From: Bacteroidota bacterium | GTDB lineage: Bacteria; Bacteroidota; Ignavibacteria; Ignavibacteriales; Ignavibacteriaceae | Assembly: GCA_021778375.1 (NCBI GenBank) | Contig: JAJYCM010000002.1 | Span: 1 to 37,862, forward strand | Direction: 5' to 3' | DNA: 37,862 nt | Part shown: piece by piece, positions 31,000-37,862 of the stretch | Position numbering within the stretch: position 1 is the first letter of the stretch | Layout: each line of letters begins with the position of its first letter | Translations under genes and position numbers: made by a program | The notes under the pieces: model-generated | Told to the model about the DNA's origin: nothing | The model's input: the letters and a program-made list of their open reading frames with translations, nothing else | Database searches by the model: none

Positions 31000-31047
31000 T
31001 TTTATGCTAATTGAATCAAAAAATATTGGAAAATTATTAGCATAAAA
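31000..31047. terminator. Perfect 12-bp inverted repeat; candidate transcription terminator or operator
   Basis: TTTTATGCTAAT (31000-31011) and ATTAGCATAAAA (31036-31047), 24-nt loop, located between the anSME stop and the next sulfatase. Confidence 0.45.
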
Positions 31048-31244
31048 ATAAATAATGCCATTATAATCAGATATACAAGTTTTGTTTATCCGAAATTCAG
31101 ATAAAAAGCAAGATGAGATCAAGTATAATCAAAAACAAATGTAAATTTAATTCAATGCGTAAATTCAATAATAATTTTGAATAAATTATTTCTTGATAAT
31201 GTTTAGAAGAGAATCTGTTTAATTTATATAATCGGAGTAATATT

Positions 31245-32834
31245 ATGAGTAAAAAAGAAATAAATTCAATTTCCCGAAGGCAGTTTGTCAAACTGACTGG
31301 CGCCGCTGCTTTGTCATCAATGGTGCCTATACCGGTATTAAAATCGGGTAATATTCTCGGGAAACAACTAGGGAAAAAGAAAAAACCAAACCTATTATTT
31401 ATTTTTTCGGATCAGCAAGCAAGAGATATGGTAGGATGCTATGGAAACCGAGATATTCTTACTCCGAACCTTGATAATTTTGCTTCGGAAGGAGTAAAAT
31501 TTCAAGAGTGTATTTCATCTTCACCAGTCTGTACCCCATACAGGGGTATGTTGATGAGTGGACAGCATAGTCTTTATAACGGGGCAATATACAATGATAT
31601 ACCGTTATTGGCAGACAACGGAAAATATTTCGGACATGTATTAAGGGATGCCGGTTATAAGATGGGATACATTGGCAAATGGCATATACTTGGAGGGGAT
31701 CGTAACAGACCTGTGCCTCCTGGAAAGATGCGCTATGGTTTCGATGGAGTATTTCTCTCAGATAATTGCCATGTAGATTTCAGACCATTCAAATGCTATT
31801 ATTGGAATGATGAAGGTAAAAAGGTGTACTTCGATGAATGGGAAGTATACGGTCAGACAAATCAGGCTCTTGATTTTTTGGATAACTGTTCACCTGAATC
31901 GGATGAGCCTTTTGCATTGTTTGTATCCTGGCATCCACCACATGACTGGGGAATTCATGAAGATTCTCTTGTATTTCAATATGATACCATACCAGAACTA
32001 ATGAATCTATATAATCCTGAAAAAATACGACTTCGCCCGAACGTGGAAGATAGTCCCGCTGTTCGCAGAGCATATCAAGGATACTACGGTATGATCAGTG
32101 GTGTTGATACAGCATTTGGTTGGCTAATGGAAAAACTTCGTAAAAAAGGTTTGGAAGAAAACACATTAGTGGTCTTTACTTCTGATCACGGTGCTAACCT
32201 ACATTCATATAACTATACTATAGCAAAAGATCATCCGGAGGATACCGCATCTAGGATTCCGTTCTTGATGCGCCTTCCCAATCGTATTCCTAAAAATAGA
32301 TCAAGTAATTTATTAATTAATCCGATGGATGTTATGCCTACGGTGCTTGGTTTATTAGGATTGGATGTCCCAAGTACGGTACAAGGGCAAGATTACTCCT
32401 CGGCAATAATAAAAGGTAAAGACGACGTTGCCGAATCGGTACCTTTGTTTTTCATTAATCCTGCATGGAGGGGTGTTTATACTCCAAGGTATACCTATGC
32501 TAGAGGTATAGTAAAACAATTTGCTCATGGAAAAGACGGAAAATTAATTCTAAAAGACTTTCCTGTAAAAGTACTTTACGACCGTAAAAAGGATCCTTAC
32601 CAAATGAAGAATCTTTATGATGAGAAAGGCTCTGTTTCCTTGCAGAAGGAGATGGAAAGATTAACAAAGAAGTGGTTGGATCGATTTGACGATCCCGGTG
32701 CTGAACTTTCCATCGAGGAGTTAAATCGCCTATATAGTTATGAGGACGGACATTTTCCCGAGGACACGCAGGAACCCGGATTTAGGGGTAGACCGATCGA
32801 TGTCATTAAAAAATATTATAAACCTGCGCACTAA
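31245..32834 (+). CDS. S1-family sulfatase (tandem copy A), CTPYR motif, Tat-like signal
   Basis: SRRQFVKLTGAAALSS; KKKPNLLFIFSDQQARDMVGCYGNRDILTPNLDNFASEGVKF; SSPVCTPYRGMLMSGQHSLYNG; IGKWHILGGDRNR. Confidence 0.92.
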   Translation: MSKKEINSISRRQFVKLTGAAALSSMVPIPVLKSGNILGKQLGKKKKPNLLFIFSDQQARDMVGCYGNRDILTPNLDNFASEGVKFQECISSSPVCTPYRGMLMSGQHSLYNGAIYNDIPLLADNGKYFGHVLRDAGYKMGYIGKWHILGGDRNRPVPPGKMRYGFDGVFLSDNCHVDFRPFKCYYWNDEGKKVYFDEWEVYGQTNQALDFLDNCSPESDEPFALFVSWHPPHDWGIHEDSLVFQYDTIPELMNLYNPEKIRLRPNVEDSPAVRRAYQGYYGMISGVDTAFGWLMEKLRKKGLEENTLVVFTSDHGANLHSYNYTIAKDHPEDTASRIPFLMRLPNRIPKNRSSNLLINPMDVMPTVLGLLGLDVPSTVQGQDYSSAIIKGKDDVAESVPLFFINPAWRGVYTPRYTYARGIVKQFAHGKDGKLILKDFPVKVLYDRKKDPYQMKNLYDEKGSVSLQKEMERLTKKWLDRFDDPGAELSIEELNRLYSYEDGHFPEDTQEPGFRGRPIDVIKKYYKPAH

Positions 32835-32923
32835 AAAACGTATGTGTCCGGTGTTGCTTATGTTTTGGTAAAAATAGAAAAAATTTAATAAACTTTCATG
32901 GGGCATATTCGAAGTTATTAACT

Positions 32924-33268
32924 AAATTAAGAAAATGGATTGGTTTCAAGAATTTTCCATTAAGAACCCTGTACGATAGGGAAGACGATCCATACCATCG
33001 TAAAAATCTTTACAGAGAAAGAAGCGCCTCCTCGCTTCAGCATGAGATGGAAACTTTGACTCAGAAGTGGCTCGACCACTTCGGGGATCCCGGGATCGCG
33101 TTATCCACTGAAGAGTTGAATCGGCTATATCTCTGGCCCAACGGACATGCATTTCCGATTGACAATCTCGGCACATATAAGGGATACCTACCTAGGGATA
33201 CTCAGGAACCCGGTTTCAGAGGCAGACCTATAGATGTAATTAAAAAATACTATAAACTAGCGCACTAA
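32924..33268 (+). pseudogene. C-terminal remnant of a further tandem sulfatase (copy B)
   Basis: Frame 2 reads KLRKWIGFKNFPLRTLYDREDDPYHRKNLYRERSASSLQHEMETLTQKWLDHFGDPGIALSTEELNRLY...LPRDTQEPGFRGRPIDVIKKYYKLAH, parallel to the C-termini of copies A and C. No N-terminal or catalytic region is present upstream. Confidence 0.85.
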
Positions 33269-33370
33269 AAGAAGCATATGCCGCAGATAGTTTCTATAAC
33301 AAAGAGTAAAAAAACTATATTAATTATCCGAAGGTACATTCGAGTTTAATGAATAATTAAGGCTTTTAAC

Positions 33371-34999
33371 ATGAAAAATAAAAAGAACAATTCATTATCA
33401 AGAAGAAATTTTATCAAGTTGAGCGGTGCAGCGGCATTATCATCGGTTGTCCCAAAAATGGGGAATACTGCAAAAAATGTAATATCGGGGCACCTTGGAA
33501 GTAAACCAGGGGAAGTTTATACCGGACAACAAGGAAAGAAGAAAAAACCGAACCTGTTATTTATCTTTTCAGATCAGCAGTCGAGAGACATGGTAGGATG
33601 TTACGGAAATAGAGATTTACTAACACCAAATCTGGACAATTTTGCTTCCGAAGGAGTAAAATTTGAAGAGTGCATCTCATCTTCACCAGTTTGTACAGCA
33701 TATAGGGGGATGTTGATGAGTGGCCAGCATAGCCTTTATAACGGTGCACTTTTTAATGATATGCCATTGTTGGCGAACAATGGAAAATATATTGGGAATG
33801 TATTAAGAGATGCCGGATATAAGATGGGATATATCGGCAAATGGCATTTACTCGGCGGTGATCGTAACAGACTAATACCACCAGGAAAGATGCGCTATGG
33901 ATTTGACGGCACTTTCCTTTCGAATAATTGCCAAGTGGATTTTAGACCTTATAAGTGTTTTTATTGGAATGATAAAGGAGAAAAAGTGTTTTTTGATGAA
34001 TGGGAGGTTTACGGTCAAACTAATCAAGCTCTTGATTTTTTGGATAACTGTTCACCTGAATCCAACGAGCCTTTCGCGCTTTTTGTATCCTGGCATCCGC
34101 CGCATGATTGGGGAATACATATGGACTCATTAATATTTCAATACGATACAATCCCAGAATTAATGAATCTATACGATCCGGATAAGATACGGCTACGTCC
34201 GAATGTGCAGGATTCTCCGGCGGTACGCAGGGCTTATCAAGGATATTATGGCATGATCAGCGGGGTTGATACAGCTTTTGGTTGGCTAATGGAAAAACTT
34301 CGTAAAAAAGGTTTGGAAGAAAATACACTGGTAGTTTTTACTTCGGATCACGGTGATAATTTGCATTCTCATGATTTAGTTATTTGTAAAAGAACACCGT
34401 ATGACACGTCAATAAGAACACCTTTAATTATGAGGTTTCCGAATCATCTTCCGAAGAATAAATCCTCAGAATTGATTATTAATTCTATGGATATAATGCC
34501 GACTATATTGGGTTTATTAGGTCCTGATATACCCGTTTCGGTTCAAGGTCAGGATCTTTCATCGGCAATATTAAATGGCAAAGAAGATGTCGTGGAATCA
34601 GCGCCTTTATTTTTCTTTTATCCAGCTTGGCGAGGTGTTTATACACCTGAATATACGTATGCTGTCGGTAAATTCTCTCAATACATCATCTCAAAAAACG
34701 GAAAACTAGGGATGAAGGATGATTATCACTTAAATGTACTGTTCGACCGGCGTAAAGATCCTTACCAAATAAATAATCTTTATGATGAGAAAGGCTCTGC
34801 CTCATTGCTGAAGGAGATGGAAAGATTAACGAAGAAATGGTTAGAGCATTTTGACGATCCGGGCACGGAATTATCCGAAGCTGAGTTAAACCGCCTTTAT
34901 AGTTATCCCGATGGACATTTTCCGGAAGACACTCGGGAACCCGGTTTCAGGGGCAGACCCATAGATGTTATAAAAAAATATTATGATAAACTCAATTAG
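33371..34999 (+). CDS. S1-family sulfatase (tandem copy C), CTAYR motif, Tat-like signal
   Basis: LSRRNFIKLSGAAALSSVVP; KKKPNLLFIFSDQQSRDMVGCYGNRDLLTPNLDNFASEGVKFEECISSSPVCTAYRGMLMSGQ; TSDHGDNLHSHDLVICK. Confidence 0.93.
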   Translation: MKNKKNNSLSRRNFIKLSGAAALSSVVPKMGNTAKNVISGHLGSKPGEVYTGQQGKKKKPNLLFIFSDQQSRDMVGCYGNRDLLTPNLDNFASEGVKFEECISSSPVCTAYRGMLMSGQHSLYNGALFNDMPLLANNGKYIGNVLRDAGYKMGYIGKWHLLGGDRNRLIPPGKMRYGFDGTFLSNNCQVDFRPYKCFYWNDKGEKVFFDEWEVYGQTNQALDFLDNCSPESNEPFALFVSWHPPHDWGIHMDSLIFQYDTIPELMNLYDPDKIRLRPNVQDSPAVRRAYQGYYGMISGVDTAFGWLMEKLRKKGLEENTLVVFTSDHGDNLHSHDLVICKRTPYDTSIRTPLIMRFPNHLPKNKSSELIINSMDIMPTILGLLGPDIPVSVQGQDLSSAILNGKEDVVESAPLFFFYPAWRGVYTPEYTYAVGKFSQYIISKNGKLGMKDDYHLNVLFDRRKDPYQINNLYDEKGSASLLKEMERLTKKWLEHFDDPGTELSEAELNRLYSYPDGHFPEDTREPGFRGRPIDVIKKYYDKLN

Positions 35000-35056
35000 A
35001 GAATAACAATTAATTATACTTGGTTATTTTATACAATTAGCTAACGGAGAACAATT

Positions 35057-35875
35057 ATGATAATGTATGATATTCACGACAAGACAAGTTTAATATCAAA
35101 TTTGTTTTTGTCTATAATAATACCCGAACAACTGTTTGAGCCCGAAAACAATTGGGAACACAAATATTTCGGAATAGATACATACTCTGCAATTTCAAAC
35201 CCAAAGATTATAAGAAAAAGAATAGAGCTTACAATAGAAAGGAAAAATCAGACTAACGGATTTAGCAATCTAACAATTAAAACGGAGCGTTACTGTAAAA
35301 GTAACTTCTTTTTTTATGCCGATGCTGAGTTGAAATGCAAGAACGACGAAATATCCACACCATTGCTATGGACTTATGAATCAAAGGTAGCAAAAAGAAG
35401 AAGTGATACACCGTATCTTAAAAGCGGAATGAAAAAAAATATTAAGGTTGCCGAAAGAAAATTAATTGTTGAAACGGGCGAAGTTTCCTCAAAAATGGAG
35501 CTCTCAGACAACTATACATGTAAATGGTGTCTTTTGGATGCGATTCAGAGAATGCCTAAAGTACCGGATAAGTCTTTAGAGTTTAAAATGATTGATGAAT
35601 ATGATTCGATCATAGGGGATCAAACTTTACGATTCAGAGAGGCAGCCAAAACCGAAACCGGAAACGGAATGAAAGATATCTATTGTTTCGAACTGTTAGG
35701 CCCCGGAACTATACCAGCTACTTATTGGATTGATTCTTCAGGAAGACTTCTATTCTATCTTTCTGGTATGGAGCTTTTAGTGCTAACAGAGGAAAACGGT
35801 AAAACAGTAATTCCGATTTCTATTTTTTCCGATTGGCAAAAAAAAAGCACTTTTGATTTGACCTTACCAGGGTAA
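35057..35875 (+). CDS. Uncharacterised 272-aa protein, predicted beta-rich, no evident signal peptide
   Basis: Complete ORF with a codirectional start upstream of the last sulfatase. Contains DNYTCKWCLLDAIQRMP and a C-terminal IPATYWIDSSGRLLFYLSGMELLVL segment that loosely recalls DUF3108/DUF6134-type barrels. Confidence 0.65.
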   Translation: MIMYDIHDKTSLISNLFLSIIIPEQLFEPENNWEHKYFGIDTYSAISNPKIIRKRIELTIERKNQTNGFSNLTIKTERYCKSNFFFYADAELKCKNDEISTPLLWTYESKVAKRRSDTPYLKSGMKKNIKVAERKLIVETGEVSSKMELSDNYTCKWCLLDAIQRMPKVPDKSLEFKMIDEYDSIIGDQTLRFREAAKTETGNGMKDIYCFELLGPGTIPATYWIDSSGRLLFYLSGMELLVLTEENGKTVIPISIFSDWQKKSTFDLTLPG

Positions 35876-35907
35876 TTATTTCCATTATTAATTAAAGGAC
35901 TAAAATA

Positions 35908-37422
35908 ATGTCAAAAATAAATCGCAGAGATTTTTTAAAAAGCAGTGCTTTAATAGGCGGTGCTACGTTATTTAATTATAAAAAATTATCTATCGCATCT
36001 CAATTAATTGAACAGAAAAAGCCAAACTTCCTTTTCATAATATGCGATCAAATGGTTATTGATGCCATTAGTATTTACAGAAATTATTTTCCGGATTTAG
36101 CTTATACTTGTCATTGGACGAATACGCCAAATATAGATAATCTGATAGAAAACAGTGTGTCTTTTATTGAATCCCATTCTTCAAATCCAGTCTGTTCTCC
36201 ATCAAGGTCTAGTCTTTTCACTGGAAGGATGACAGTTGAAACCGGTGTAATACATAACAATATTGGTATCGATGTAAATGTTCCGAATTTGGGACAATGG
36301 CTCGAAGACAAAACTATATACGAGCGTGTTTATTGCGGCAAGTGGCATGCGGGAGGTCAATGGAACGTACCGGATGTTGATGGTCCTAGAATAGTCCCGG
36401 GATTTGATACCTTGCCTAACGGTCCCGGAGATTTTGGACAATTTATGGACTATGGAGTTGCCGGTGCATCGGAAGCTTATTTAAGAAATCATTCGAATAG
36501 AAATCCTTTCTTATTAGTTGCTAGTTTCATGGATCCGCATGATATCTGCTTTTGGGGACCACCAATAAACGAAGGACGCAACCGCGGAACGGATTTTTTC
36601 AATCTTGGAAATAAACTGCCCGTATTACCGCCTAATCAGAATTATTCATTTAAAGAGATTTGGCATGATGCAATACCTAAAAGTGAATTAGACGGAATGA
36701 AATGGAGAAATTATCTTTATGATTATGGTAGAATGGTTGAAAGGATAGATAATTATGTGGGGCGCTTGTTAAAAGCCGTCCATGACAGAGGAGACGATAC
36801 AATCGTTATTTTTACTTCAGATCATGGTGACGGTCAGGGTAGACATAGAAGAGTTGAAAAATGGCACCCGTACCAGGATTCAATAAAAGTTCCGTTAGTA
36901 ATATACGGACCGAAATTTGGGATTAAAAAAAATGTAGTCGATACCGAACATCTTGTGCAAGGGACCGATATTTTAAGCACCATCTGCGATTATGTCGGAA
37001 TAAAGCCTCCTCCGAATGCCAGGGGAAATAGTCTTCGTCCTTTACTTGAAGGAAAGAAAGTCAGCAATTGGAAGGATAACGTTTACATCGAACTTCAGAT
37101 GACAGGAAGAATAATTAGGACAAAACAATACAAATTTGTTATGGCTTATAAAAAATCGAAAGAAACTGATAGAAAAACTCTTGAGTCTGTTTTTATTACG
37201 AATGAAGGCAAAGCTTCGGAATTTATTCCCGGCGAAGATCGAAAATTTCAGAAAGTTCCAGTCAAAATGCTATTCGATATTAAAAACGATCCGTGGGAAA
37301 CAGTTAATCTCGCCGAGAATTCAAAGTATAAAAATATTATCGAAGAACATGAATATATACTTCATAACGAATGGGAAAATAAATTAATACCAGGTCATCA
37401 TTTTACAAGAGATTATAAATGA
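35908..37422 (+). CDS. S1-family sulfatase, CSPSR motif, Tat-like signal
   Basis: INRRDFLKSSALIGGATLF; KPNFLFIICDQMVIDAISIY; NPVCSPSRSSLFTGRMTVETGV; CGKWHAGG; TSDHGDGQGRHRRVEKWHPYQDSIKVPLVI. Confidence 0.93.
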   Translation: MSKINRRDFLKSSALIGGATLFNYKKLSIASQLIEQKKPNFLFIICDQMVIDAISIYRNYFPDLAYTCHWTNTPNIDNLIENSVSFIESHSSNPVCSPSRSSLFTGRMTVETGVIHNNIGIDVNVPNLGQWLEDKTIYERVYCGKWHAGGQWNVPDVDGPRIVPGFDTLPNGPGDFGQFMDYGVAGASEAYLRNHSNRNPFLLVASFMDPHDICFWGPPINEGRNRGTDFFNLGNKLPVLPPNQNYSFKEIWHDAIPKSELDGMKWRNYLYDYGRMVERIDNYVGRLLKAVHDRGDDTIVIFTSDHGDGQGRHRRVEKWHPYQDSIKVPLVIYGPKFGIKKNVVDTEHLVQGTDILSTICDYVGIKPPPNARGNSLRPLLEGKKVSNWKDNVYIELQMTGRIIRTKQYKFVMAYKKSKETDRKTLESVFITNEGKASEFIPGEDRKFQKVPVKMLFDIKNDPWETVNLAENSKYKNIIEEHEYILHNEWENKLIPGHHFTRDYK

Positions 37423-37499
37423 GGCAACATTAGAATTTATTAATTCCTTTAAGCATTGATATTATATTGAAAATTAAAATTAAAATTAAATAAATTTAT

Positions 37500-37862
37500 T
37501 TGATTAGTCCTTTTACAACCTTTCAATTATATAAAAAAAATTTCTTTGCTTTATTTGTGACATTATTTATCATCGTTAACAATTCAGACACTTATGCACA
37601 GTTAAATACTGCGGAAGAGATGTTGTGCAACAGGGATTAAATAAAGCAGGTAATGGAATGAGTTTCTAAATTTCAAATACAAGCCTTCGACGGAAAAATT
37701 ATTGCGGATTGGAAAGTAGGTACATTCTATACAGGCGTATTTGCCGCATACATGGCTACTTTTGCGGATAGAACTACTGAAGATTCTAAATTTAATATTA
37801 ACGTTAGCTCATCTTACAACGAAAATCGTTACATTTATAATAGTGGGACTGAGACAACAGAA
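37500..37862 (+). pseudogene. GH105/GH88-like unsaturated glycuronyl hydrolase N-terminus with in-frame stops, running off the window
   Basis: One frame from 37500 reads LISPFTTFQLYKKNFFALFVTLFIIVNNSDTYAQLNTAEEMLCNRD*IKQVME*VSKFQIQAFDGKIIADWKVGTFYTGVFAAYMATFADRTTED... It has a signal-peptide-like start, stops at 37638-37640 (TAA) and 37659-37661 (TGA), and a DWKVGTFYTGVFAAY segment resembling GH105/GH88 N-termini. Confidence 0.5.

Noticed and set aside
37460-37495. AAAATT-type short repeat (gaaaattaaaattaaaattaaataaattt)
   Set aside because: Simple AT-rich intergenic repetition with no unit structure suggesting CRISPR or a regulatory array.

Overview
The window is AT-rich and gene-dense, and every supported gene lies on the + strand. 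It looks like part of a Bacteroidota/Ignavibacteria-type polysaccharide-degradation locus. From left to right it holds: the 3' end of a beta-lactamase-fold serine hydrolase; a truncated GH31 with a PA14 insert, followed by the open 3' part of an unrelated uncharacterised protein; GH35; GH3 with PA14; a WbsX/GH99-like protein; GH78; a decayed PA14 remnant; GH2; a GH36-like (clan GH-D) enzyme; a 1303-aa protein that appears to combine DUF5722, a WbsX-like barrel and a CBM9-like C-terminus; a second GH78-like protein; five intact S1-type sulfatases; a GH43-like protein; an anaerobic sulfatase-maturating radical SAM enzyme (anSME) with a SEC-C tail; a C-terminal remnant of a sixth sulfatase between two tandem sulfatase paralogues; an uncharacterised 272-aa protein between sulfatases; and the start of a GH105/GH88-like gene broken by in-frame stops. 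No SusC/SusD pair, polysaccharide lyase, tRNA, rRNA, CRISPR array or transposase was recognised. The most interesting points are the double-barrel DUF5722/WbsX fusion, the tandem sulfatase array in which one copy has lost expected active-site residues, the 272-aa protein, and the repeated gene decay. All family calls were made by eye from motifs; no database search was run.
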